The notes under the pieces were generated by a model. It was given only the letters and a program-made list of their open reading frames with translations. It searched no databases and had not been told where the DNA came from. Both the position numbers and the translations under genes were made by a program. Source: DASRHT01 sp035293765 (GTDB lineage Bacteria; Chloroflexota; Ktedonobacteria; Ktedonobacterales; Ktedonobacteraceae). From it: a stretch of DNA of 64,000 nucleotides. Where the stretch lies: NCBI GenBank assembly GCA_035293765.1, contig DATGMF010000052.1, positions 1-64,000 on the forward strand, read 5' to 3'. Shown piece after piece: positions 1 to 8,593 of this stretch; the stretch's first letter is position 1; each line of letters begins with the position of its first letter.

Positions 1-606
1 GCCGTCCCCGTTGAGATCCTGCACGCTCAACGTTAGCACCGGCGGGGTCGGCAGGTCACGGAACCCACTCAGCACGTACACCCGATTATCTTGCGGGTGG
101 CTGACTAAGATCTCGATGACTACGATATGCCCATGATAGTAACTGGCGATCAAGTGGCTCGTGCCGCCGTGACCCACATCGGCATCCAGTTGCGACAGGC
201 GCCCATCGCCATAGTGCCATTGGTCAGCAGTCGCGGTGACAAAGGGGACCACCACCTGCTGACCCACGAGGAACAGCACGAGGCAGAGCGCCATCCCAAC
301 CAGGAAACTGCCCCACGGATGCTGCTGGAGCAGAAACGGCGGCTGTGGTGCAGGCGTTGCCGTGTGCTGGTCTTCCGTCTGGCGCACCCGTTGGCAGGGG
401 TGGGACGGGTGCTGCTGGTCGGGGAGCGCCTGGGAGACGCGCAGGCGGCTCTGGCGTGGGGGAACGGGTGAGCGGCCTGTGGGCGGAATGAACCGGAACG
501 GTTGGGTCGGAAACTCAGGCAGCACACCGTCTTCGCCCTCGTCGAGATGGTTGTCGAGCGGGGCATCATCGTCGGGCGGGACAGGTCGTTTGGTCTGTTG
601 CATCAT
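1..606 (-). CDS. Membrane-anchored hypothetical protein, C-terminus cut by window edge
   Basis: The minus-strand frame stays open from an ATG-ATG start at 606 to the window edge (202 codons visible). The first ~100 residues are Pro/Gln/Arg-rich and low complexity. One hydrophobic segment (SFLVGMALCLVLFLVG) follows, then a presumably exported part ending in LSVQDLNGDG, a phrase typical of FG-GAP/VCBS-like repeat proteins. An AGGA lies a few bases upstream of the start. I cannot assign a function. The topology, cytoplasmic disordered N-terminus then one TM then an outside domain, is inferred. Confidence 0.6.
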   Translation of the reverse strand, partial: MMQQTKRPVPPDDDAPLDNHLDEGEDGVLPEFPTQPFRFIPPTGRSPVPPRQSRLRVSQALPDQQHPSHPCQRVRQTEDQHTATPAPQPPFLLQQHPWGSFLVGMALCLVLFLVGQQVVVPFVTATADQWHYGDGRLSQLDADVGHGGTSHLIASYYHGHIVVIEILVSHPQDNRVYVLSGFRDLPTPPVLTLSVQDLNGDG

Positions 607-837
607 AGCACATCCTGCTTTCTTGCTTGCATGCTTGACACGGCCTGCCTGCTCGTGGTATGAAGAAGGCAGACCGTTGGACAACGTAGGAAGTTTTTAA
701 GAGAGACGGCCTACAAAAACGACGGTTAAAACGTGCGTGGGTCTGTCTTGCTTGCAAGGGATGACAGGCTCACGTTCTGCTTTTTGGTGTATAGTTCTAA
801 AAACATGGACATCCCTGGATACCACATCATTTGTTTT

Positions 838-987
838 TTAGGCGGTTAGTAGTAACCGTAAAGGCTGAACTACATAGGCCGCTAGTCCCTCTGCATCTAC
901 ATACTCACTTTGGTCAGTCAAATAGATACGAAATGATCTGATAAACTCCAAGCGATTGCCAACGATTGGTACAACGGAACTTTGCAT
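838..987 (-). CDS. 49-residue hypothetical protein
   Basis: A short minus-strand frame begins with ATG at 987 directly after a strong AAGGAGGACAAA ribosome-binding site and ends with TAA at 838. The product starts MQSSVVPIVGNRLEF and is a mixed hydrophobic/charged peptide with no TM segment or Cys motif. It is divergent from the XRE regulator at 1089, with ~100 bp between them, so the regulator may control it. No family recognised. The RBS is the main support. Confidence 0.5.
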   Translation of the reverse strand: MQSSVVPIVGNRLEFIRSFRIYLTDQSEYVDAEGLAAYVVQPLRLLLTA

Positions 988-1088
988 TTTGTCCTCCTTA
1001 ATCGTTGTATATGATGTATGACTACGAACTAAGTAGAGTATACACGAAGAAGCACTTGCAAGTCAAGATATAATAGGGGTAAACAATC

Positions 1089-1310
1089 ATGGGAAGGCGC
1101 AAGATGAGACTCCGACTGAAAATACGGGAACTGGCACAAGCACAAGGACTCGACCGTGCGAAATTGGCACGCCGCGCTGATGTGACCTATCAAACTGTAC
1201 ACAACATTTGGAACAATCCCTATGCAGATGTTTCGATTACTACCCTGGAAAAGTTAGCTCAGGCTCTTAGTTGTGATGTGAGCGACCTATACGAACGTGT
1301 TGACGATTAA
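1089..1310 (+). CDS. Small XRE-family helix-turn-helix regulator
   Basis: A 73-residue protein consisting almost only of a Cro/C1-type HTH: helices around LKIRELAQAQGL, LARRADVTYQTVHNIWNN and TLEKLAQALSCDVSDLYE. This size fits stand-alone XRE regulators of the YozG/antitoxin-like type. AGGGG precedes the start by about 10 bases; a second in-frame ATG is at 1104. A TATAAT at 1069-1074 lies so close that the leader would be very short. It is divergent from the 49-residue gene at 838-987. Autoregulation or control of that neighbour is inferred. Confidence 0.85.
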   Translation: MGRRKMRLRLKIRELAQAQGLDRAKLARRADVTYQTVHNIWNNPYADVSITTLEKLAQALSCDVSDLYERVDD

Positions 1311-1340
1311 TTGGAGTTATTTTCTCATATCCCAGCGCAC

Positions 1341-1382
1341 AAAAAAGAGGGATAAAGGACCGTTGATCTGCTCCTTTATCCC
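1341..1382 (-). terminator. Rho-independent terminator after rpmE
   Basis: Perfect 11-bp inverted repeat (GGGATAAAGGA at 1349-1359, TCCTTTATCCC at 1372-1382) with a 12-nt loop. Read on the minus strand it is followed by CTCTTTTTTG (A-tract at 1341-1346 on plus). It sits 17 bp past the rpmE stop, the expected place. Confidence 0.88.
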
Positions 1383-1399
1383 TGGCATACCCTGATGGA

Positions 1400-1609
1400 T
1401 TACTCATTTTCATCAAGGTTAAAACGTTTGCGGAAACGCTCAACGCGACCGGCAGCATCAAGAATGCGCTGCTGCCCCGTGAAGAACGGATGGCACTTTG
1501 AACATACATCAACTTTAAGCACTGGCTTGACGCTCAACGTTTGAAAGCTATTTCCGCAGGCACAGCTTACCGTGGCCTCTACATAGTTTGGATGGATTCC
1601 CTTTTTCAT
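1400..1609 (-). CDS. rpmE: 50S ribosomal protein bL31
   Basis: The 69-residue product begins [22 protein letters not shown], the hallmark bL31 N-terminus, and carries the zinc-binding CAC...CSKC set (SCACGNSF and [12 protein letters not shown]). So this is the zinc-containing C+ form, a component of the large subunit near the central protuberance. Length and sequence match the family. AGGGAG lies 4-5 bases before the ATG at 1609. It appears monocistronic with its own terminator at 1341-1382. Confidence 0.97.
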   Translation of the reverse strand: MKKGIHPNYVEATVSCACGNSFQTLSVKPVLKVDVCSKCHPFFTGQQRILDAAGRVERFRKRFNLDENE

Positions 1610-1908
1610 TACGACTCCCTATTGTATTTCCTCTTGACATTTTCGGTTTTGACGCTATACTTCTCCTCAAAGGAGGCGTCGGGAGCCAGCAGCTCGCTCG
1701 ACCCGCTTGAGGGTACTGAAATACAATGCAAGCATGATTGTACATGCCTGGCACGTATACGTCAAGATACCCGGCTCTCTTTACTCTATCCAGAAATGGC
1801 ACCCGGCCCCACCATCTCTTCAGGGTCCGAGTGCCAGGTATGCTTTGAAATCATTTCATCTTAGATAACACACTGCAACGCAAATTTATGCCCACACCCC
1901 CTTATCAA

Positions 1909-4215
1909 TCAGGGAGCATAAGGCTTCACGGCAAAGTCCGCCAGGCGCTGCATGTTACCGTATATCCAGACCACGCCGCCCTGCGCCTGGCCCGAAGTCT
2001 GGTTAAGTTGTCCGGCATAGGCAGACTGTGATAGCGTGACCATATCATTCAGCGTTGTGAGCGTGGTAGGCTGTGAAAATTGTCCATTGCTCATCTGTAG
2101 CAATTTCAGTGCATCGCTCCGTACCTGTATCAACTCATGCGCCACATCTTCAAGCGCCGTATTAACGCGCAGAGCAAGGTTGCGCTGATCTTGCGTCACA
2201 TCGGGAGAGAGCAACATCCCCGAAAGATGCAGCCCGATCAAATACACATAGCCTGGCGAGACCTCATTGTTGTACGCGTAGCCTGGCGGATCAGGATTTT
2301 TGGGATCCAGTCCCAGCAAAGCGATATCCGCATTATGTTGGCTGATCAGCGCGGGAGAGCCAGGAGGCAATTCTGAGCGGGCCAGGGTGTGGCTATCAAG
2401 GAAATCTAGCAGCGAGACAATCTGAGCGCGAGAGGTGGCATAGTTTCCAGCCTGCCAGGAGTCTCTCGCATTATTCCCCAGATCAAATACGCGCTGCGTA
2501 TTTTGCACCAACCAGATGACCAGGCCACCATGCAGGTTACGCGCTTGTAGCTCCGGCGACTCCACCAGCAAATGGCGCAGGTGATCAAGCATGCTAAAAT
2601 GCAATTTATCGCCGGGGCTCGCCACCTGGGCCAGTTCCGCATAATAGCGCCAGGCATGTGTATCCGGCGTCGGGATCGTCGGCGTAATCGCAGCGTCCTC
2701 TTCGGTAATCAGAAAACGGCTCGTCACATTCAACAGGTTGATATGGCTTTTTCCTCCCGTATAGAGGTAATGGACAGTGCCATTGTTGACCGGTAATTTC
2801 CCTAAAAAGATGGGTAACGCCTCCTCTTGCACTTTATCGGGCAGCAGCCAGGCATAAAAACTCTTCCCAGGCGCGGGAGCTGAAATGCCGGAGAGATCTA
2901 TCTGCACTTCATCATTAATGCCTTGTGTGCTCGAATGCTCATTCAACTGTCCGCTACTCACAAAGAACGCATGCCCGACCACCCCCGATGATGCCGCAGA
3001 CTGATCGTGCAAAAGCGCGTAGGAACCAAGCCCGGTCACCAGCAGGGTAAGCACTAGCAGGAAGCCGAGCGCCATGTACGTGGCATTGTTCTTTCGGCGT
3101 TTTTCACGTCGGCGTCCTTGAGGGAATGTTGTGGCGACCGACGGTCGAGAACCCTTGCCATCTATCTCCTGCTGTTTCTCATCGAGAGAAACCGCTCTGG
3201 TCGAGGCGGTGGCATAACGGTTCTTTGAGGAAATAGACGAGGCAAAAGAGGAAGGCGCACTCCCTGCGCTTACGTTTCTGATCGGTCGATCACTCTCCGC
3301 GTGCTCCACCAGATGACCGAGCCGCTCAGGAACGGGGACGTGGAGTGCCTTCGCCATAGCAATCGTCATCGAGGCGGCGCTGGCAAAGCGTTCCTCCGGC
3401 TCCTTCGCCAGGCTGCGCATCACCACATTCGTCAGGGCGGGAGGAATATTCGGGTTAACCAGCGCGGGCGACGGCGGCATCGCGCTCACATGCTGCATCA
3501 TCAGCGCCACCGGCCTGCTGCCCTGAAAGGGAACCATTCCGGTGCAGATTTCGTACAGCAAAATGCCGAGGGAGTAAATATCGCTGCGCTCAGTCGCTGG
3601 CTGGCCTTTGGCTTGCTCTGGTGAAATATAAAATAATGACTCTATCGAGCGATTTGGTAACAGGCCAGCCGTCATTCCCAGCATGCGGGCGAGCCCAAAG
3701 TCGGTGACTATCGGAGCAACGGCGCGTCCCGTTGAGTTAACCGGTCGCCCGATAATCACATTGGCCGGTTTCAAGTTCCCGTGGACCACTCCATTTTGAT
3801 GAGCGTGATCGACCGCCATACCAACGTATGTAAATAACTGCACGATATCCGCCCAGGGCGGCATCATGCCCGAACGCGGCATAGTGCGCATGTAGGTTGC
3901 CAGCGTCTGCCCTTCGATGTAATCCTCCACAATATAGGCCAGTGCAGTATCGGGCTGTTGTAGCGGAAAAAGGTGCGCATCGTGGATCTGAGCAATGTTG
4001 GGATGATGCAGAGAAGCAAGAACCTCGACTTCACGCGGGAAAAGCAGGGGAAAATTAGGATAATCGCGTGTATTGGCCGATAGGACTTTCAGGGCAACCT
4101 CGCATTGCTGCCTGGGATCGTAAGCCTTCCACATTCCCGAAAGATTGTTACGCCCCAGGCGTGTCCGCAATTCGTATCTGCCGATACGCTGTAACTCTGC
4201 GCCGGTATTCATCAT
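1909..4215 (-). CDS. Membrane serine/threonine kinase-like protein, probable pseudokinase
   Basis: A PknB-type kinase fold fills residues ~12-290: glycine loop (GRYELRTRLG), Lys43 in VALKVL, and DFG at 172-174. The catalytic loop reads HGNLKPAN, so the usual HRD Asp is Asn147. That predicts a catalytically dead or weak kinase that may act by binding. A long Ser/Arg-rich linker, one TM segment (~375-400) and a ~370-residue outside part follow; the outside part begins with a stretch that resembles RskA-type anti-sigma C-domains (YAWLLPDK...LGKLPVNNG) and ends in helices. I start at the ATG-ATG at 4215 (768 aa) because GAGGAG precedes it; the frame upstream to 4347 has no such site. Confidence 0.85.
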   Translation of the reverse strand: MMNTGAELQRIGRYELRTRLGRNNLSGMWKAYDPRQQCEVALKVLSANTRDYPNFPLLFPREVEVLASLHHPNIAQIHDAHLFPLQQPDTALAYIVEDYIEGQTLATYMRTMPRSGMMPPWADIVQLFTYVGMAVDHAHQNGVVHGNLKPANVIIGRPVNSTGRAVAPIVTDFGLARMLGMTAGLLPNRSIESLFYISPEQAKGQPATERSDIYSLGILLYEICTGMVPFQGSRPVALMMQHVSAMPPSPALVNPNIPPALTNVVMRSLAKEPEERFASAASMTIAMAKALHVPVPERLGHLVEHAESDRPIRNVSAGSAPSSFASSISSKNRYATASTRAVSLDEKQQEIDGKGSRPSVATTFPQGRRREKRRKNNATYMALGFLLVLTLLVTGLGSYALLHDQSAASSGVVGHAFFVSSGQLNEHSSTQGINDEVQIDLSGISAPAPGKSFYAWLLPDKVQEEALPIFLGKLPVNNGTVHYLYTGGKSHINLLNVTSRFLITEEDAAITPTIPTPDTHAWRYYAELAQVASPGDKLHFSMLDHLRHLLVESPELQARNLHGGLVIWLVQNTQRVFDLGNNARDSWQAGNYATSRAQIVSLLDFLDSHTLARSELPPGSPALISQHNADIALLGLDPKNPDPPGYAYNNEVSPGYVYLIGLHLSGMLLSPDVTQDQRNLALRVNTALEDVAHELIQVRSDALKLLQMSNGQFSQPTTLTTLNDMVTLSQSAYAGQLNQTSGQAQGGVVWIYGNMQRLADFAVKPYAP

Positions 4216-4490
4216 TGCACATAAAACTCCTCTGCAAGTAAACAACGGTCCCCATAATAAAAAAAGAAATACGCAGGAATAGCACGCAGAAAATGACAGA
4301 TGTATTATACAAAAATTTCTCCAGCCTGAGACATCGTATATGCTCATCTATAGGAAGAACGGGCTACTCAACAGGGACTATCACCATACCGACTCCCCTA
4401 CAAAACAGGCAAACCGTCTCATCCAGAAAAATACTCATCCTGCGATATCTATCTTACTCCTACGAGCGCGAGTTACAGAGAACGGTCCAG

Positions 4491-4520
4491 AAAGCCCCGT
4501 CTTAGAAAGGACAGGGCTTT
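4491..4520 (+). terminator. Possible hairpin terminator
   Basis: AAAGCCC (4491-4497) pairs with GGGCTTT (4514-4520) and is followed on plus by TTATTT. No convincing plus-strand gene lies upstream, so its role is unclear. It sits between the minus-strand HTH gene and the kinase gene. Confidence 0.3.
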
Positions 4521-4622
4521 TATTTCGGACAAAAGATCAGATGATAGATAATTTAAGTGGACACTGTGCTGATCATACTGGTATTCCATCTGATGACACA
4601 TGGGAGGACCAATGGAGAGGGC

Positions 4623-4832
4623 CTACTTTTTTTTCTCTTGTTCGCCTGATTGTCTCGCCTTCTCCATCTGCCTTTGGATATAGGCTTCAACATCTTCACG
4701 GTAGACCCGCCACACATCACGTACCTTGAAACCTGGGATTTCTCCATCTCGAATGAGGCGAACAACGGTTTGCGGAAGGACCCCTAACATCTCTGCCGCC
4801 TCTGCTGTACCTATTGGTTTTTTTGTCGCCAT
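4623..4832 (-). CDS. Excisionase/MerR-type helix-turn-helix DNA-binding protein
   Basis: The 69-residue product has the HTH_17 (excisionase-family) pattern: IGTAEAAEMLGVLPQTVVRLIRDGEIPGFKVRDVWRV, followed by DVEAYI and a Lys/Glu-rich tail. Such proteins bind DNA through a winged HTH and serve as small regulators or recombination directionality factors. No integrase is nearby, so a regulatory role is likelier. GGGAGG lies 9 bases before ATG 4832; a TTG one codon earlier is less likely. It is divergent from the TnpB gene. Confidence 0.85.
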   Translation of the reverse strand: MATKKPIGTAEAAEMLGVLPQTVVRLIRDGEIPGFKVRDVWRVYREDVEAYIQRQMEKARQSGEQEKKK

Positions 4833-4904
4833 CAAGAAGAACCTCCCTCTAAAATCTATGCCTTCAATTTTAGCATAGTGAATATTTTTCCGTCAAGAAC
4901 ACCC

Positions 4905-4934
4905 TTGACATACGTACAATCAGTAAGATACAAT
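4905..4934 (+). promoter_or_regulatory. Sigma70-type promoter upstream of tnpB
   Basis: TTGACA (4905-4910), 18-bp spacer, TACAAT (4929-4934). It points toward the TnpB start at 5067 and lies in the divergent gap. An 11-bp direct repeat, AAATCTATGCC, occurs on either side (4852-4862 and 4962-4972). Confidence 0.5.
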
Positions 4935-5066
4935 ATGTCTATAAGGTTTATTATGTACTCCAAATCTATGCCATCATAGTATACATGATAACCCGTGTTC
5001 AAATCTCTAGAGGCTTCCTTTTGTTCTCGTAGAGTAGTCGTGAGCTTCATTATCAAGGGAAGAACC

Positions 5067-6635
5067 ATGAAACGAGCTAGGACCCCCACCTTTCTTCTCG
5101 AATTGCCGCTGCACATCGATTGGAGCCAGGAGCATCATGTGCGTGCGCATCTGGAGGCAGCGCGCTGTCTGTATAACGCTCTGCTTTCTGAGGCGATGAA
5201 GCGCCTTCGGTGTATGCGCCAAGACCCGGCATGGAACAAGGCCCGCGCGCTCTCTCCCTTCAAGAAACAGGAACGTGCTCAAGCGCTTTCTGACCTCCGC
5301 AAACGCTACCGCTTCTCAGAATATGAGATGCATGAGTATGCTAAACGTGCCCGTGTCTCGTGGATTGCTGATCATATCGATAGTACAATGGCCCAAACGC
5401 TGGCGACCCGCGCCTATCAAGCCGCCAATTGCGTGTGTGTCGGGAAGGCAAAACGGGTGCGTTTCAGAAGCCGAGGGCGCGGTATTGACAGCGTGGAGGG
5501 CAAACGCAATGATGTCGGCATGCGCTTTGCCCTGGACCCGGGTGTGGGCGATGGCGGCTTTCTGATCTGGAATGAACAAGTCATCCCGGCTCTCATCGAT
5601 TGGCGTGATCCGTTGGTACAGCATAGTATGCGCCACACGATCAAATATGTGCGCCTGGTCCGCCGCAAAGCCTCTTCTCCACAGGCACAAGGTGCTGATA
5701 AAGAAGGCAATCGCTATTACGTGCAATTGGTGTTAGAGGGTCATGCATTCGTCAAGCCGAAGCATGAGCAAGTGGAAAAAGAAACCATTGGCCTGGATAT
5801 TGGTCCCTCAACCCTGGCGATTGTGCCACGTTCGGGAGCAGCCGACCTGATCACCTTCTGCGAGGAACTCGCGCCCAATACCAGGAAGAAGCGGCGATTG
5901 CAACGCAAGATGGAGCGGCAACGTCGCGCCAATAATCCTGGCAATTATGATGAGAAGGGGCGTGTGAAAAAAGGTTGCCTGCACTGGAAGGAGAGCAAGC
6001 GATACAAAGCGACCAGGCGACAACATGCTCATACCGAAAGAAAATTAGCGGCCTATCGCAAAAGTCTGCATGGGCACCTGGCTCATCGCATTGCACAGAG
6101 AGGCACCACCATCACCATAGAGAAAACATCGTTCAAAGCCTGGCAAAAGCAGTATGGGAAGAGCATCGGGCTACGCGCACCGGGGATGTTTCTAGCGCAT
6201 TTGACTCGCATAGTTGCAAAAACTGGCGGCACCCTGCGCGAAGTTTCCACGTATCGGACCAAACTGAGTCAATATTGCCATCAGTGTGGGCAGTATCACA
6301 AGAAGCCCCGATCACAACGCTGGCACCAATGCCCTTGTGGATTGGGGCCGGTGCAGCGTGATCTGTACTCGGCCTTCTTGCTCGCCTACCTGGAACCTGG
6401 GAAAACACACCCCTCTATCAACCACCACGCGTGGGAAGGTGCGGAGCCGCGCCTGAGAGCCGTGATGGAGGGCTTACAACAACGTGCGAATGAGGGGCAG
6501 CACTGGCCCCGAAGCATGGGCTTGGTGGCTTCTCGCAAAACCGCCCGTGCCGGAGCGCGTCGGCTCGAAAGTCCTGCCTATCCCCACCAAGAGCCGATTT
6601 CCCCTTCGGGGAGATCGGAAACGATGGGTGAGTAA
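5067..6635 (+). CDS. tnpB: IS200/IS605-family TnpB (RNA-guided nuclease-like), orphan
   Basis: The 522-residue protein has a TnpB architecture: a basic N-terminal/wedge region, then a RuvC-like nuclease split by a zinc finger. The three acidic residues are present: Asp244 (IGLDIGPSTL), Glu352 (ITIEKTSF) and Asp432 (VQRDLYSA). The zinc ligands are C404-x2-C407 and C422-x-C424. So it appears catalytically intact, unlike many decayed copies. No TnpA transposase is visible, so this is an orphan (IS1341-type) arrangement. GGGAAGA precedes the chosen ATG; the frame is open further upstream without a site. The last ~90 codons overlap a structured RNA-like region. Confidence 0.92.
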   Translation: MKRARTPTFLLELPLHIDWSQEHHVRAHLEAARCLYNALLSEAMKRLRCMRQDPAWNKARALSPFKKQERAQALSDLRKRYRFSEYEMHEYAKRARVSWIADHIDSTMAQTLATRAYQAANCVCVGKAKRVRFRSRGRGIDSVEGKRNDVGMRFALDPGVGDGGFLIWNEQVIPALIDWRDPLVQHSMRHTIKYVRLVRRKASSPQAQGADKEGNRYYVQLVLEGHAFVKPKHEQVEKETIGLDIGPSTLAIVPRSGAADLITFCEELAPNTRKKRRLQRKMERQRRANNPGNYDEKGRVKKGCLHWKESKRYKATRRQHAHTERKLAAYRKSLHGHLAHRIAQRGTTITIEKTSFKAWQKQYGKSIGLRAPGMFLAHLTRIVAKTGGTLREVSTYRTKLSQYCHQCGQYHKKPRSQRWHQCPCGLGPVQRDLYSAFLLAYLEPGKTHPSINHHAWEGAEPRLRAVMEGLQQRANEGQHWPRSMGLVASRKTARAGARRLESPAYPHQEPISPSGRSETMGE

Positions 6636-6664
6636 CAGGAACCCCCGCGCATTTTTGCCGGGGA
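6560..6664 (+). ncRNA. Candidate omega-RNA / right-end structure of the TnpB element
   Basis: The 3' end of tnpB contains an 11-bp hairpin with one G-U pair and a 3-nt loop (6594-6604 with 6608-6618). Just after the stop codon, a second GC-rich hairpin pairs CCCC (6642-6645) with GGGG (6660-6663). In known IS605 elements the omega-RNA overlaps the tnpB 3' end and finishes at the element's right end, with the guide just beyond. The boundaries given here are approximate. If the right end is near 6664, the guide would be the sequence immediately after it. Confidence 0.5.
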
Positions 6665-6871
6665 GATCTCAGAGTCGTGTGATACACTACAGCCAGAACA
6701 ACTCTGCTTGTTTAGTACGCAAGAATCTTGCAGAGGCACTCACAAGTACCGATTACTATACCAGGTACATCGATACCTCGTTTAAACACATAGGGCTGTA
6801 AGTCTGTACACGTCGCCCTCCTTGCTCTCGTACCAATACAGAGTATAGAGAGATTTTTGGAGGACGCAGCG

Positions 6872-8593
6872 TTGCCAGTAATCGACAAAACCAAGGATAA
6901 TACCTGCTTGATTAGCTCTACTCAGGAAGCTATCAAACCGACATTTACGGAGGGAAAAAAGCAACATCCGTTTTCGCTGTTGCTGCTTTTCGCATGCGTT
7001 TTTGAGCTGTTCTATCTGCTACTAATCGCCCTTTCGCCGCTACCAGGGCTGCGTTTAAGCGATTCTCCGCTGAGCGCCGAATGGAGGTGGACGCTTTTTC
7101 CCTCGCAAATATTGAGCGCCGTCCTTCACCCTCTGATGACGCCATCCTCAAGCGCATGGCTCCCACCCCTGCTGCTTGGTATGCTGTTCATGATGACAGC
7201 TATCGCGTATGCAGCCGTTATTGTGCGCGTTTATCGCGCCCGTACCGTCATGACGCCTGACCGGCGCTACCTCTACCTGCTGCTTGGTGGTACGATCATC
7301 TTCGGGCTGACGCTGCTGCTCCAGCCGCGGCTGTTTTCAGACGATGTATTCACCTATATCTTTTCAGGCCGCATTCTCACGGTCTACGGAGCTGACCCGC
7401 TTAATACAGCGCCGATCCAGTTCCCCCACGATCCATTTCTGCGCTGGGTGATCTCCGGGCGCGCCAGCCCCAATATCTACGGCCCACTCTGGCTCTGCAT
7501 TGCTTCGCTGCTGGCGGGCGTGAGCAAGAGCCCGGTAATCACGCTGCTCGTCTTCAAAACCACGGCCTTAATTGCACACCTGCTCAATATCGCGCTGATC
7601 TGGGCTATCCTGGGTAAGATCGCCCCAGCGCGCCGCCTGACAGGCACGATACTCTATGCCTGGAATCCGTTGGCGCTGATTGAGCTGGCAGGTAGCGGAC
7701 ATAGCGAAGGGGTGCTGCTCTGCTTGCTGCTGCTGGCTATCCTGCTGTATGTGCAGGGACGAGAAAGCCGCTATTACTTTGCATCCCTCGTTGTATTCGG
7801 GCTGGCGATTAGCGCCAACCTGATCGCCCTGCTGCTAGCTCCTCTCTACGTGTGGTTCGATCTGCGCACCGAGCAGAATCCAGCACGCCTGCCCTGGGGC
7901 GTGACCTGGCGCGCACTGGTGATGCTGATACCCGCCCTGATGATCTCACTGCCCTTCTGGCGCGGCTCATACACCTTCTTCGCCATCACTTCGGCGGTCG
8001 ATCTGGACCATTTTGTGCATGCGCCTGTTGGCACGCTGGCACTCCCTATTCGCAGCCTGTTTGTCGCGGTTGCGCAGTGGTTGCATTTTCCATCATTTCT
8101 GCATCCTATCATCGCCGCCGACACGACTCTGCGGGCTTCCGCTACCTTCATTTTCGCTCTGATCTATATCCATCTCTTTAGCCAGGTACGCTATGCTCCT
8201 ATAACCGTCGCTGGCATGCGCTATAGCCCGGGCGCGGACCACGAGATGCAACTGCCAGGGTTCGGCGTCTTGCTTAGCAGTTGGGCCATAGGAGTATTCT
8301 GGTATATGGTACTGGTCTCTGGTTGGTTCTGGCCCTGGTACATACTCTGGCTCTTCTGGGCCATTGTATTGCGTCGCCTTGATGCTTTCACTATCGCCAT
8401 GCTGATATTGACAGAAACGGCGCTCTTTCTCTACGCGTTCGTGGGCTTTACAAAAGACCCGATTGCAACGTATCAGGCTGCCCTGATCTTTGGCCTACCA
8501 CTGATCTACCTTACTGTGGCGCAAAGCAGGCAGAAATTCGCCACGCAACCAGCAGAAAGGACGGCAGATTGGTATGAGCGAGGAAGGTCTTGA
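6872..8593 (+). CDS. GT-C-type polyprenyl-phosphate-dependent mannosyltransferase-like membrane protein
   Basis: A polytopic membrane protein with about 12 hydrophobic helices. It has an early acidic SDDVFTYIFSGR motif, which is the characteristic first-loop DD/DDxx region of GT-C glycosyltransferases, followed by NIYGPLW and later WNPLAL and a WFWPWYILW stretch, as in the MptA/MptB and DUF2029 families. It probably transfers a hexose from a polyprenyl-phosphate donor at the outer face of the membrane. I place the start at TTG 6872 (573 aa) because GGAGG lies 8 bases upstream; an earlier in-frame TTG at 6857 overlaps that site. The 3' end overlaps fni by 20 bp, suggesting coupling. Confidence 0.8.
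   Translation: MPVIDKTKDNTCLISSTQEAIKPTFTEGKKQHPFSLLLLFACVFELFYLLLIALSPLPGLRLSDSPLSAEWRWTLFPSQILSAVLHPLMTPSSSAWLPPLLLGMLFMMTAIAYAAVIVRVYRARTVMTPDRRYLYLLLGGTIIFGLTLLLQPRLFSDDVFTYIFSGRILTVYGADPLNTAPIQFPHDPFLRWVISGRASPNIYGPLWLCIASLLAGVSKSPVITLLVFKTTALIAHLLNIALIWAILGKIAPARRLTGTILYAWNPLALIELAGSGHSEGVLLCLLLLAILLYVQGRESRYYFASLVVFGLAISANLIALLLAPLYVWFDLRTEQNPARLPWGVTWRALVMLIPALMISLPFWRGSYTFFAITSAVDLDHFVHAPVGTLALPIRSLFVAVAQWLHFPSFLHPIIAADTTLRASATFIFALIYIHLFSQVRYAPITVAGMRYSPGADHEMQLPGFGVLLSSWAIGVFWYMVLVSGWFWPWYILWLFWAIVLRRLDAFTIAMLILTETALFLYAFVGFTKDPIATYQAALIFGLPLIYLTVAQSRQKFATQPAERTADWYERGRS

Noticed and set aside
127..471. Plus-strand frame at the window start
   Set aside because: It is opposite a minus-strand frame that runs uninterrupted off the edge with a TM segment and better start context.
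4216..4347. N-terminal extension of the kinase-like gene
   Set aside because: The frame is open but hydrophobic and unlike kinases, and the ATG at 4347 has no ribosome-binding site, whereas ATG 4215 follows GAGGAG.
4832..5067. Excisionase-like gene and TnpB as parts of one integrative element
   Set aside because: No integrase, attachment repeats or plausible ends including both genes were found.
6484..6801. Plus-strand frame overlapping the tnpB 3' end
   Set aside because: It covers the structured RNA-like region in another frame, with no RBS or recognised product.
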